Source of the DNA: Acidimicrobiales bacterium
GTDB taxonomy: Bacteria; Actinomycetota; Acidimicrobiia; Acidimicrobiales; MedAcidi-G1
Assembly: GCA_014237715.1 (NCBI GenBank)
Contig: JAAZZG010000002.1
Coordinates: 124,001 to 188,000, forward strand
Direction of reading: 5' to 3'
DNA length: 64,000 nucleotides
A model generated the notes under the pieces. That model ran no database searches. It saw nothing but the letters and a program-made list of their open reading frames with translations, and was not told the origin of the DNA. The translations under genes and the position numbers were made by a program. The stretch's first letter is position 1; the number at the start of each line of letters is the position of its first letter. Positions 8,594 to 17,590 of this stretch are shown piece by piece.

Positions 8594-10275
8594 TCCGGTC
8601 CGTCGGAGTTACGCACGCCCTGGACCGTAAGGCGGGGGGTTAGCTGCTCGGTAGCAGTCACCAGGTGCAGGAGGGCACCGGTGTCTGAGGCCAGTGCCCG
8701 CTCGAAGGCTGGTGCAAACCGGTCAGTTCGGTCGACCCGCTCGGCATGCATGCCGTAGGCACCGGCCAGGGCAACGAAGTCGGGGTTCACGAGATCGGTG
8801 GCCGAAACACGACCCGGATGGTGCAACTCCTGGTGCATGCGGATCGTCCCCCACGACGAGTTGTCCAGCACCAGGACGATGGGGCGGGCGTCGGCCTGCA
8901 AGGCGGTGCCCAGTTCCTGGATGTTCATCTGCACGTCGCCATCGCCAGCGAAGCAGACGACGATGCGGTCCGGGTCGACAATCTTGGCCGCCACGGCAGC
9001 AGGCAGGCCGTAGCCCATGGTCCCGTTCTGGGGGGCCAGTAGCCGGGCCTCGGAACCGTAGAGCATGAACTTGTTGGGCCAGACCGAGAAGTTTCCGGCC
9101 CCGTTGGTGACCACCACGTCTGACGGAAGTCGTTCGCGCAACCACGCCGTGACCTCACCCATGTCCAGGTCTCCCAGCTGGGATGGACAGTCCAGAGTGG
9201 CCTCAAAGGCGGCCCGTCGTCCGGTCCGCCATCCCGCCCAGCGCGCACGATCCGCGCCCGCCGGAACGGCTCCCGCTAGCAGGGCGGCGGCCATGGTATT
9301 CGGGCCTGCCTGAACGGTGGCCACCGGTGTCACGACCTTCCCGAACTCGTACGCCGACGGGTGCATGTGCACGATCTGCTGGTCGTTGGGGCGACCATCC
9401 GTTCCGAAGAGCGTGTAGACGGCAGTCGTCATCTCGCCGAACCGGCAGTTCAGGGCCAGCACCACGTCGGCGGTCTCCAGGGTCTCCCGCACGGCTGGCG
9501 GCATCCCTACCCCCGCCTCACCCGTATACCGGGCGTTCGTGTTGTCGAACAGGTCGTGTCGCCGGAACGAGACGACCACAGGTAGATCAGCGGCCTCGGT
9601 GAAGGCGGCCAGCGAAGTCCGCCCGACATCGGTCCATCCGCCTCCCCCGGCGAGGACCACAGGTCGCTCGGCGCCAGCCAGAACGGACTGCACCGCAGCC
9701 ACCCCATCATCTGTGGGGTCCTGCTCGGTGACCTCTACCGCCGGACCCGGTTCGGCCGTCGTCAGGTCACGCAGGACGTCCTCCGGCAGGGCAACCACGA
9801 CGGGCCCCGGCCGGCCGCTGGTGGCAATGGTGAACGCCGCGGTTACCACCTGGGGTAGGTCTGCGGCGTTGTCCACCTCGACCACCCACTTGGCCAGGTC
9901 GTCGAAGAACGACGTGTACTCGACCTCCTGAAAGGCCTCCAATCCCCGATGGGGACGCCCCACCTGGCCGACGAATAGGACCATGGGCGTCGAACCCTGG
10001 TCGGCGGTGTGCACACCGATGGATGCGTTGGTGGCCCCGGGGCCCCGGGTCACGAAACACACCCCGACCCTTCCGGTGAAACGGGCCCATGCCTCGGTCA
10101 TATAGGCAGCGCCGCCCTCCTGGCGACAAGGCACGTACCGGAGACGATCCTCCACGTCGTGGAGAGCGTCCAGGACCGCCAGGTAGCTCTCGCCGGGCAC
10201 CCCGAACGCCGTGTCGACCCCCTGGGCCAGGAGGCAGTCGACCAGCAGGGCACCGCCGGTGCGACGTCCGGTCAT
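8590..10275 (-). CDS. Thiamine diphosphate-dependent enzyme, acetolactate synthase-like
   Basis: A 561-residue ThDP enzyme with the three domains of the acetolactate synthase / benzoylformate decarboxylase superfamily. Glu53 (CRQEGGAAYM) is the cofactor-activating Glu, and the ThDP motif runs from AGDGDVQMN to LVLDNSSWG. The start overlaps the stop of the small membrane protein gene by 4 bases. Without a regulatory subunit or isoleucine-valine genes nearby, a catabolic decarboxylase or lyase is more likely than amino-acid biosynthesis. It is one of three ThDP enzymes within 25 kb. The exact substrate cannot be assigned. Confidence 0.85.
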   Translation of the reverse strand: MTGRRTGGALLVDCLLAQGVDTAFGVPGESYLAVLDALHDVEDRLRYVPCRQEGGAAYMTEAWARFTGRVGVCFVTRGPGATNASIGVHTADQGSTPMVLFVGQVGRPHRGLEAFQEVEYTSFFDDLAKWVVEVDNAADLPQVVTAAFTIATSGRPGPVVVALPEDVLRDLTTAEPGPAVEVTEQDPTDDGVAAVQSVLAGAERPVVLAGGGGWTDVGRTSLAAFTEAADLPVVVSFRRHDLFDNTNARYTGEAGVGMPPAVRETLETADVVLALNCRFGEMTTAVYTLFGTDGRPNDQQIVHMHPSAYEFGKVVTPVATVQAGPNTMAAALLAGAVPAGADRARWAGWRTGRRAAFEATLDCPSQLGDLDMGEVTAWLRERLPSDVVVTNGAGNFSVWPNKFMLYGSEARLLAPQNGTMGYGLPAAVAAKIVDPDRIVVCFAGDGDVQMNIQELGTALQADARPIVLVLDNSSWGTIRMHQELHHPGRVSATDLVNPDFVALAGAYGMHAERVDRTDRFAPAFERALASDTGALLHLVTATEQLTPRLTVQGVRNSDGPE

Positions 10276-10490
10276 CCGTCCCCGCCGGACCCGCCGCCAG
10301 GTGACCCGTCATCAGAAGGCCGGTCCCTGCTGGCCAGAAATACGACGCAGGCCGATAGGAAAAGCACCGATCCGATGGTGAACAGGACGTCGCCGATCCG
10401 GATGGACGCCACCACGAACACCAGTGCACACGCCAAGAAGAGCCACCAGCTCAACCCTTCGGCGTCCCTCCAGAACGGCTGTGATCCCAT
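10272..10490 (-). CDS. Small two-helix membrane protein
   Basis: A 72-residue protein with two hydrophobic stretches (LSWWLFLACALVFVVASI and VLFTIGSVLFLSACVVFLAS) and a Gly/Ser/Asp-rich tail. It overlaps the ThDP enzyme start by 4 bases, supporting real translation. No family is recognised. It is divergent from the SDR gene, with about 68 bp between them. Confidence 0.65.
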   Translation of the reverse strand: MGSQPFWRDAEGLSWWLFLACALVFVVASIRIGDVLFTIGSVLFLSACVVFLASRDRPSDDGSPGGGSGGDG

Positions 10491-10558
10491 GGGCCATAGC
10501 CTGCCAGTTCCGAACGTTGGGCTGCGACGCGGCGGCCGGCCACGACTACCGTCCGACC

Positions 10559-11299
10559 ATGGACTTGGGCATTGCCGGACGTACTGCGCTGATCACCGGG
10601 GCCTCTGCCGGCCTTGGTCTGGCCTCTGCGCAGGCTCTGGCCGCTGAGGGGGTACGGGTAGCATTGGTCTCGCGGTCAACCGAAAAGCTGGCCGCCGCGC
10701 TATCCACTGTTGCCGGCGAGCCGGTCTCCGTCGCTGCGGACCTGACCGACGACGAGTCGATCGACGCCATGTTGTCCGAAGTAGTGGCAACCCTCGGCCA
10801 CGTGGACATCCTGGTGGCCAACGCCGGCGGACCGCCTCCAGGCACGTTCACCTCCACTGACGACGACCTCTACCCGGCGGCCCTGCAGTTGAACCTGCTG
10901 GCCCACGTCCGGATGTGCCGGACCCTCATCCCGCCCATGCGCGAGCGAGGTTGGGGACGGGTAGTGGCCATCACTTCGGCCACGGTGCGCGAACCGTCCC
11001 CGAACCTGATGCTTTCCAACACCGCCCGGGCCGGACTGACAGCGTTTCTCAAGACCACGGCCACGGAGGTGGCCGGCGACGGGGTGACGGTCAACTCGGT
11101 CCAGCCGGGCCTGCACGCCACCAGCCGCCTGCGCGAACTCTACGACGACCTGGACGCCGTAGCCGCCGACCACCCCATGGGGCGGATCGGCGACCCGGGC
11201 GACTTTGGGCGGATCGTGGCCTTCCTGTGCTCGGAGACCGCCAACTATGTCAACGGCACCGGCCTACCGGTGGAGGGCGGTTCTCTCAAAGGGTCCTGA
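10559..11299 (+). CDS. Short-chain dehydrogenase/reductase (SDR)
   Basis: A 246-residue classical SDR. The NAD(P)-binding motif is TGASAGLGLA, with NAG at ILVANAGGPP. The family's active-site Ser and neighbouring residues lie in VAITSATVREPSPNLMLSN, where the usual YxxxK is replaced by NLMLSNTARAG, so the standard catalytic Tyr and Lys are not obvious. That fits the 3-oxoacyl-ACP reductase-like SDR group that lacks the Tyr. The start at ATG 10559 is chosen because the Rossmann fold begins there; the longer frame to 10424 has no matching sequence. Confidence 0.82.
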   Translation: MDLGIAGRTALITGASAGLGLASAQALAAEGVRVALVSRSTEKLAAALSTVAGEPVSVAADLTDDESIDAMLSEVVATLGHVDILVANAGGPPPGTFTSTDDDLYPAALQLNLLAHVRMCRTLIPPMRERGWGRVVAITSATVREPSPNLMLSNTARAGLTAFLKTTATEVAGDGVTVNSVQPGLHATSRLRELYDDLDAVAADHPMGRIGDPGDFGRIVAFLCSETANYVNGTGLPVEGGSLKGS

Positions 11300-11303
11300 C
11301 CCT
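11290..11303 (+). terminator. Possible intrinsic terminator after the SDR gene
   Basis: A short hairpin AGGGT-CCTG-ACCCT overlaps the SDR stop codon and is followed by the T-rich GTTTATTTG, one of the few T-rich tracts in this GC-rich window. The rest of the convergent gap to 11534 shows no other clear element or gene. Confidence 0.45.
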
Positions 11304-11534
11304 GTTTATTTGCAGCAGGTTCCCTCGCGAAGACGCCACCCACAGCAAACCGGAAAGCAGTATTCGGCAACCGCCGAAGATCCCCGTTGAACGTCAGCGA
11401 ACTCTTCGCTCCACCCTGCCCTTTGCCAGCCGAAAGTGGCTGAGATGATCACGATACGCAGCGTGTCCAATCCGGATCCTCGTCGGTGCGGGTGCACCTC
11501 CGCCCCGGCTGACTCGCGGCGGGACGGACCGCCG

Positions 11535-12626
11535 TCAGTCCAGGTCGGCCAGTACCTCCAGAAACCGATCGTTCTCGGCTGGCGTGCCTATCGTGACCCG
11601 GATCCCCACTCCTGGAAACGGTCGGACCACCACGCCCCGCCGCTCCAAAGCGGGAAAGACCTCGTCGGTACGCTCACCCAGAGGCAGCCACACGAAGTTG
11701 GCGTGGGCGTCGGGCACCTCCCACCCAGCGTCCCGCAGAGCCACCGCCACCCGGTCGCGTTCCGAGGTCAGCCGGTCGATCACGACCTGCACCTCATCAC
11801 GGGCGGCAATGGCGGCTAACGACCCCACCTGGGCCAGATGGTTCACGGCAAACGGGATCAGGACCTTGTCGATCTGCTCGGCCACCGACGGGTCGGCCAC
11901 GCCATACCCGGTCCGGAGGGCCGCCAAACCGTAAGCCTTGGAGAACGTCCGCAGCACCACCACGTTGGGATGATCAGGCACCAGGGCGGCGATCGGATCA
12001 CCCAGGTCCGCGGTCACGAACTCCCGGTAAGCCTCGTCGACCACAACCAGCACGTCGTCGGGCACCCGCTCCACCAGCGAACGGATCCGATCCACGTGCA
12101 GCGCGGTCCCAGTCGGATTGTTGGGGTTGGCCAGCACCACCAGCTTGGTCCGGCGCGTCACGGCCTCGGCCAACGCATCCAGATCGGCGGTGTGTCCAGC
12201 CAGCGGAACCGCCACCTCGGTGGCCGCGGTGATCGCCACATCCACCGGATAGGCCTCAAACGACGGCCACGGATAGACCACCTCGTCTCCAGGGTCGACG
12301 TAGGCCAAGAAGAGCTGCTGAAGCAGGCCGACTGACCCGCAGCCCGTAACCACCCGTCCGACGTCGACACCCAGCCACCCGGCCAGGGCATGACGGAGCT
12401 CCGCCGCCCCATGGTCGCCGTAACGGTTCACCTCGCCGACCGCCGCGGCCACCGCCTTGACCACCGATGCCACCGGCGGGTAAGGGTTCTCGTTGGATGA
12501 CAACTTGACCGCTTGGGCCTCGTCGGTCGAATCGAGGCCGTGCTCGTCGGCGGCCATGGCCACCGACTTTCCGGGCCGATACGAGGCCATGGCAGCGACG
12601 GATGCCCTCGGTCGCCCCACCGTCAT
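11535..12626 (-). CDS. Histidinol-phosphate/aromatic aminotransferase family (HisC-like)
   Basis: A PLP-dependent class I/II aminotransferase of 363 residues. The segment KLSSNENPYPP is the family's N-terminal signature, ANPNNPTG is conserved, and RTFSKAYGLAALRTG contains the PLP-binding Lys. Sequence features match HisC/Pat, which transfer amino groups to imidazole acetol phosphate or aromatic keto acids. The start overlaps the stop of the FAD oxidase gene (ATGA), and no other his gene is nearby, so it may serve a catabolic pathway here rather than histidine synthesis. Confidence 0.85.
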   Translation of the reverse strand: MTVGRPRASVAAMASYRPGKSVAMAADEHGLDSTDEAQAVKLSSNENPYPPVASVVKAVAAAVGEVNRYGDHGAAELRHALAGWLGVDVGRVVTGCGSVGLLQQLFLAYVDPGDEVVYPWPSFEAYPVDVAITAATEVAVPLAGHTADLDALAEAVTRRTKLVVLANPNNPTGTALHVDRIRSLVERVPDDVLVVVDEAYREFVTADLGDPIAALVPDHPNVVVLRTFSKAYGLAALRTGYGVADPSVAEQIDKVLIPFAVNHLAQVGSLAAIAARDEVQVVIDRLTSERDRVAVALRDAGWEVPDAHANFVWLPLGERTDEVFPALERRGVVVRPFPGVGIRVTIGTPAENDRFLEVLADLD

Positions 12627-14116
12627 GGCGTCTCCTCCTCGGTTGGCTGGTCAGCGGTCGACGGGACGGGCGCGCAGTGTGCACCCCGGCCGGGATTAAA
12701 CAGGTCGTTTGGGTCCAGCGCCGCCTTGACCCGACGCATCATGTCCAACTCCACGGGCGACTTCTGACGTCCCACACGGTCCAGCAGGTCTTGGCCCACA
12801 CCGTGTTCGGCACTCACCGTGCCGCCCATGCTCCACAGCAGCTCGTCGATGGCGTCGGTAATCGTGGCAGCCAGATCGGAATCCATTCGGCTGCCCCGCT
12901 CGAGGGCGGGTACGACGTAGAGGTGCAGGTTGCCGTCGCCTAGATGGCCGAATGAGTAGACGACGGCATGGTCGCCACACATCTCGACGGTCACCGCCTC
13001 GACGGCCCGCTGGAACTCGGCCACGCGGTCAATGGGCACCGCGGCGTCGAACTTTGCCCCCTTGGCGTCGAACAGGGTCTCGGGCGGAAGTTCGTCGCGC
13101 ATCAGCCAGAGGTTCTCCTCCTGGGCGACGGTCATGGCCACCGTGGCGTCCACCACCAGGCCGGCATCGACCGCGTCGGACAGAAACCCCTCGGCAGTGG
13201 CGTCCATCGAAGAGCTACCGGAAAACCGGGCCAGCAAGTACCAGTCCGCCACCGTCGCCAGCGGACGCAGCACACCGAACGCGCCAATGGTGCCGGCCAC
13301 TCCGGTCTCGGGGACCAGTTCAAAAGCCGTCAAGCCACCGTGGTCCCGCGCGCAGGCCATGGCAAAGAGCTCGTGCACGGCATCCAGGTCGGACAGCGCG
13401 GCGAACATCGTGCGGTGATGGTCCTGTCGGGGGTGGAGGCGTAGCACCGCCTGGGTCACGACACCCAGTGATCCCTCGCCTCCGATGAACAGGTGCTTGA
13501 GGTCGTACCCGGTGTTGTCCTTTCGCAGCGCCCGCAGCCCGTCGAACACCTCGCCGTCGGCCAGCACAACCTCGAGTCCCAGCACGCTGTCCCTGGCTGG
13601 CCCGTAACGCAGCACGTTTAAGCCACCAGCGTTGGTCGACACCGCGCCACCCACCGTGGCCGTGCCCCGGGCCCCCCAGTCCATGCCCAGCTCCAGATCT
13701 ACCGCGGCGGCCGCCTGCTGGACCTGCTCGATGGTGCAGCCCGCCTCGGCGGTAATGGTGAAGCGGGCCGGGTCGACCGAAACGATCCGGTTCATGCGGG
13801 AGGTGGACAAGAGGACCGATGGACGATCCGTGGTGGGAACTGAACCACCAGACAGCGACGTGTGGCCTCCCTGGCTGACGATGGCCACGCCGGCCGCCGC
13901 GCACAGTCGCACCACGGCCCGGACCACGTCGACTGAATCGGGTCGGGCCACCAGGAGCGGCGTCCCGGAGAACACACCCCGGTAGTCGACGGTCAGATGC
14001 AGCGCGTCGGACGGCTCCAGCCATCCCCCGGCGCCAAGGATGGCCTGTAGTTCGTCGACCAGTCGTGCTTCCGGCGAGGAGACCTCAAGCATCGGCGCAT
14101 CGTAGGACAACCCCAC
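12623..14116 (-). CDS. FAD-linked oxidase, GlcD / D-lactate dehydrogenase type
   Basis: A 497-residue flavoprotein with an N-terminal PCMH-type FAD-binding domain (VSQGGHTSLSGG, then TVGGAVSTNAGGLNVLRYG) and a C-terminal FAD-oxidase C domain (SFGHLGDGNLH, GTVSAEHGVGQ). Relatives oxidise D-2-hydroxy acids such as glycolate, D-lactate or D-2-hydroxyglutarate to 2-oxo acids. The start may be GTG 14116 or ATG 14092; neither has a strong ribosome-binding site. It is coupled to the HisC-like aminotransferase, so 2-hydroxy acid to 2-oxo acid to amino acid is a plausible two-step route. Confidence 0.87.
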   Translation of the reverse strand: MGLSYDAPMLEVSSPEARLVDELQAILGAGGWLEPSDALHLTVDYRGVFSGTPLLVARPDSVDVVRAVVRLCAAAGVAIVSQGGHTSLSGGSVPTTDRPSVLLSTSRMNRIVSVDPARFTITAEAGCTIEQVQQAAAAVDLELGMDWGARGTATVGGAVSTNAGGLNVLRYGPARDSVLGLEVVLADGEVFDGLRALRKDNTGYDLKHLFIGGEGSLGVVTQAVLRLHPRQDHHRTMFAALSDLDAVHELFAMACARDHGGLTAFELVPETGVAGTIGAFGVLRPLATVADWYLLARFSGSSSMDATAEGFLSDAVDAGLVVDATVAMTVAQEENLWLMRDELPPETLFDAKGAKFDAAVPIDRVAEFQRAVEAVTVEMCGDHAVVYSFGHLGDGNLHLYVVPALERGSRMDSDLAATITDAIDELLWSMGGTVSAEHGVGQDLLDRVGRQKSPVELDMMRRVKAALDPNDLFNPGRGAHCAPVPSTADQPTEEETP

Positions 14117-14140
14117 AAGGCCGATCCGTTGAGGGACCCG

Positions 14141-14932
14141 TCAGCCGGTGCCGTACACCGCGCCACCGTCCACCTTGATGACCGAGCCGGTGGCGAACGA
14201 CGAAGCGTCCGACGCCAGGTACAGCGCCGCACCAACGATCTCGTGCGCCTCGCCGGCCCTCCCCAGGGCGAGGCGACGGCGGAACCCCTCATGTGCGCTT
14301 TCCGGCCAGTGGGTGGAGATGTCAGTCAGGAACGGGCCGGGTTGCAGGCAGTTGACCCGCACCGTCGGCCCGTAGGCCCGGGCGAACGACTCGGTCAACG
14401 AATGTACGCCAGCCTTGGCAGCCCCGTAGATGGCCTCGACGGCCGTAGGCGCCGATGCCGAGATGGAGCTCACGTTGATGATGCTCCCGCCACCGTCGGC
14501 CACCATCCGGGTACCAAAGGCGGCCGACAGGCGAAACGTTCCCCGTAGGTTCACGGCGATCGTCTTGTCGAAGAGCTCAGGCGTGACCTCCTCTAACGAC
14601 GGGTAGAGCGGTGAGCTGCCGGCGTTGTTGACCAGCACGTCGCAACGGCCGAAGGCCTCATAGGTGGCCTCGACCAGGGCATCGCACTGGTCCCAGTCGC
14701 CGACGTGGCACACCACCGGGAGGATCCGGCGGCCGGTCGCCTCGGCCACCTCGTCAGCGAGGGCGGTGCAGTTCTCGAGCTTGCGGCTGGCCACCACCAC
14801 GTTGGCTCCGCACCGGGCGAACGCCTCCACCATGGCCCGGCCCAGTCCCCGGCTCCCTCCGGTCACCACGACCACCCGATCGGTCAGATCGACGAGTTGC
14901 TGTTCAGGGTGGCGTTTGATCAGGTCCGGCAC
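14141..14932 (-). CDS. Short-chain dehydrogenase/reductase (SDR)
   Basis: A 263-residue classical SDR. The cofactor motif is TGGSRGLGRA, followed by LVNNAGSSP. The catalytic Ser lies in INVSSISASAP, and YGAAK contains the Tyr-x3-Lys pair. I chose the GTG at 14932 because the Rossmann fold starts shortly after it; the open frame extends to 15040 but the extra residues look non-coding. It is 24 bases upstream of the FAD oxidase gene on the same strand and probably the first gene of that operon. The substrate is unknown. Confidence 0.83.
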   Translation of the reverse strand: MPDLIKRHPEQQLVDLTDRVVVVTGGSRGLGRAMVEAFARCGANVVVASRKLENCTALADEVAEATGRRILPVVCHVGDWDQCDALVEATYEAFGRCDVLVNNAGSSPLYPSLEEVTPELFDKTIAVNLRGTFRLSAAFGTRMVADGGGSIINVSSISASAPTAVEAIYGAAKAGVHSLTESFARAYGPTVRVNCLQPGPFLTDISTHWPESAHEGFRRRLALGRAGEAHEIVGAALYLASDASSFATGSVIKVDGGAVYGTG

Positions 14933-15095
14933 AGAAGCGATTCTGACAGCCCGCCTAGGGTGCGCCCATGACCGGAGCGGGTGACCACGATCGGGGGGTC
15001 CTCCCTCTACCAATCGCCATCCTGAACGGCCGCAAATCACTCAGCATGCGGTTCACCCCCGACACTCGACACCCGATGCGCGAGGATCAACAGCC

Positions 15096-15632
15096 ATGAC
15101 CGATGGATTCCGCACCCGGGGCATCAATCACCTGGCGCTGGTGTGTCGCGACATGGCTGCCACCGTGGCCTTCTACGAGGGCGTACTGGGCCTGCCGCTG
15201 GTCAAGACCATTGAGTTGGGCGGCGGTGGGGGCCAGCACTTCTTCTTCGACTGTGGCAACGGCGACTCGATTGCCTTCTTCTGGTTCGCCGATTCGCCAC
15301 CGGCCGCTCCCGGGGTGGCCTCTCCAGCCGCCATGCCCGGCGAGGGTGACTTCCGCACGGCCCACGGCTCGATGAACCACGTGGCCCTCGATGTCGACCC
15401 CGCCGACATCGACGGTTACGTCCAGCGCCTACGCGACGCGGGCGTGCCCTGCACCGAAGTCATGAACCACGACGATTCCGAATGGGGAGTGGCCGCTGAC
15501 CCCGGAGGAAGCGTGTTCGTCCGGTCGATCTACTTCATGGACCCTGACGGCATCCAACTGGAGTTCGCCGCCTGGACGCGCACCCTGGGGCCCGGCGACG
15601 TGTCTCACGCGCCGGCCGGCGGGTCTGACTGA
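15096..15632 (+). CDS. Glyoxalase/VOC superfamily protein
   Basis: A 178-residue vicinal-oxygen-chelate fold protein. The first module opens with INHLALVCRDMAATVAFYEG, the second with SMNHVALDVDPADIDGY, and the C-terminal segment IYFMDPDGIQLEFAAW carries a typical metal-ligand Glu. The family includes glyoxalase I, extradiol dioxygenases and epimerases. GAGG precedes the ATG. The gene is divergent from the SDR gene and converges on xsc. Function is not specified by sequence. Confidence 0.82.
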   Translation: MTDGFRTRGINHLALVCRDMAATVAFYEGVLGLPLVKTIELGGGGGQHFFFDCGNGDSIAFFWFADSPPAAPGVASPAAMPGEGDFRTAHGSMNHVALDVDPADIDGYVQRLRDAGVPCTEVMNHDDSEWGVAADPGGSVFVRSIYFMDPDGIQLEFAAWTRTLGPGDVSHAPAGGSD

Positions 15633-15668
15633 CGCCTTCGCCGGCGGTCCGGCACCACGGATAGAGGC

Positions 15669-17435
15669 TTAGACGAAGTCGGCGTACTTCTCGAGGTGGC
15701 GCACTGGGGTGGACAGTGCATCCTTGCGGAATGGGTCCCCCAGTTCCTTGGTGCACATGACCTCGATAACCGTGGTCTTGCCGTCGTTCATCTGGGCGTC
15801 GATAGCGGCTGTCAGTGCGGGACCGACGTCCTCCAACTGGTTCACCCTGACGCCCTCGGCACCCATGGCCCGGGCGATCTCGGCGTAGTTCTCCTCGCCG
15901 TCCAGTTCGCCGGCCACGAACCGGTGGCCGTAGAAGTCGACCTGATTCTTCTTCTCGGCACCCCACTGGCGGTTGTGAAAGACCACCGCGGTGACCGGAA
16001 TGTCGTGGCGCACTGCGGTCATCGTCTCGACCATACTCATGGCCCACGCGCCGTCACCGGCGTACGAGACGGCTGGTCGATCCGGAGCAGCGGCCTTGGC
16101 GCCGATGATGGTCGGCAGGGCGTAACCGCAGTTGCCCCAGCTCATGGCGGCGAAGAAGGAACGGGGCTCCTCGAAGCGCAGGTAACTGTTGGCAACCGAG
16201 TTGATGTTGCCGATGTCAGTGGACACCATGACCCGGGCCGGCATGGCCTTCTCCAGCTCGCGTAGGACCTGGCGGGGGTGCATCCAGTTGTCCTTCTCCT
16301 GGACGGCCTCCTTGATCATGTCGATGCTGAAGTCGTCGGTCTCGTGCGTCCAGTCGTCCAGCTCGGCTTCCCAGTCAGCCTTCTCGTCGGCCATGAGCTG
16401 GGCCCGCTCGACCGTCGTAGCGTCGCAGGCCAGGGTTCGATCAGCCAGTCGGTGGGTGAGAGCAACGGCAGCCGCACCGGCGTCGCCGCAGATCCCGACA
16501 GAGATCTTCTTGACCAGACCGAGCATCTTGTGGTCGGCATCGACCTGGATGATCTTGGCGTCCTTGGGCCAATAGTCCATGTCGTGCTGGGGCAGGGTGC
16601 CGAACGGGCCGAGGCGGGTTCCCAGCGCCAGGACGACGTCGGCCTGGGCGATCAACTTCATGGCAGCCTTGGAGCCCTGGTAGCCCAGCGGGCCGCACCA
16701 CTGCGGATGGCTGGCCGGGAACGAGTCGTTGTGCAGGTAACTGTTCACCACCGGGCAGCCCAGGCGCTCTGCCAGAGCAACGGCCTCGGCCATGGCGTCG
16801 CCCATGACCACGCCGCCGCCCGACACCATCACCGGGAACTTCGCAGCAGCGAGCATGTCGGCTGCAGCGTTCAGGCTGTCGTCGCCTCCGGGGCCACGAT
16901 CGAGCACCATTGGCTTAGCGATCTCCACGTCGATGTCGCCGTAGAAGCGGTCGCGGGGGATGTTCAGCTGGGTGGGACCGATCTCAGACATGGCCCGGTC
17001 GAAGCAGCGGGCGGTGATCTCGGCCATACGATTCTCATTGGCAATGTGACCCTGGTACTTGACGAACTCCTGGAACATCGGGAGTTGGTTGGCCTCCTGG
17101 AAGCCTCCTAGGCCCTGGCCCATGGTCCCGGTCTCCGGGGTGATCATGACCACCGGGCTGTGGGCCCAAAAGGCCGCAGCGATGGCCGTCACGCAATTGG
17201 AGACGCCGGGGCCATTTTGGCCGATGACCACCCCGTGGCGACCGCTGACCCGGGCATAGCCGTCGGCCATGTGGGCAGCACCCTGCTCGTGTACGACAGG
17301 CACCAGACGGATGCCGGCCGGAGCGAAGATGTCCATGGCGTCCATGAACGCCGAGCCCATGATTCCGAACGTGGTGGTGACGTCATTGGCCACCATCGTC
17401 TCGACGAAGGCCTCGCTGGGGGTCATGCGGGTCAT
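15669..17435 (-). CDS. xsc: Sulfoacetaldehyde acetyltransferase
   Basis: A ThDP enzyme that converts sulfoacetaldehyde and phosphate to sulfite and acetyl phosphate, the desulfonation step of taurine and related C2-sulfonate degradation. From ATG 17435 (GGAG 9 bases before it) the product is 588 residues, the normal Xsc length. Xsc hallmarks include MTPSEAFVETMVAN, PVVHEQGAAHMADGYARVSG with Glu50, TPETGTMGQGLGGFQEANQL and FHNRQWGAEKKNQVDFYGH. The usual partner phosphotransacetylase (pta) and a taurine or isethionate dehydrogenase are not in this window. The longer frame to 17486 lacks family similarity. Confidence 0.92.
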   Translation of the reverse strand: MTRMTPSEAFVETMVANDVTTTFGIMGSAFMDAMDIFAPAGIRLVPVVHEQGAAHMADGYARVSGRHGVVIGQNGPGVSNCVTAIAAAFWAHSPVVMITPETGTMGQGLGGFQEANQLPMFQEFVKYQGHIANENRMAEITARCFDRAMSEIGPTQLNIPRDRFYGDIDVEIAKPMVLDRGPGGDDSLNAAADMLAAAKFPVMVSGGGVVMGDAMAEAVALAERLGCPVVNSYLHNDSFPASHPQWCGPLGYQGSKAAMKLIAQADVVLALGTRLGPFGTLPQHDMDYWPKDAKIIQVDADHKMLGLVKKISVGICGDAGAAAVALTHRLADRTLACDATTVERAQLMADEKADWEAELDDWTHETDDFSIDMIKEAVQEKDNWMHPRQVLRELEKAMPARVMVSTDIGNINSVANSYLRFEEPRSFFAAMSWGNCGYALPTIIGAKAAAPDRPAVSYAGDGAWAMSMVETMTAVRHDIPVTAVVFHNRQWGAEKKNQVDFYGHRFVAGELDGEENYAEIARAMGAEGVRVNQLEDVGPALTAAIDAQMNDGKTTVIEVMCTKELGDPFRKDALSTPVRHLEKYADFV

Positions 17436-17590
17436 CGGTGCACTCCTACCGGGTGTGGGTTCGATCAGGCACGCCACCGGGAGCAACTCTCGAGCGCGTG
17501 GAAGTGAGAGCCTATAACGGATCCGTGAGACTGTCTAGAGCCGTCGCGACTGGGCGTCCCGGATGATCCGAGCTCTCGGCCATTCGGGCC

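Noticed and set aside
11300-11534. Possible small gene or RNA in the SDR-HisC convergent gap
   Set aside because: Frames there are Cys/Arg-rich without start context, and no tRNA-like or riboswitch fold is apparent.
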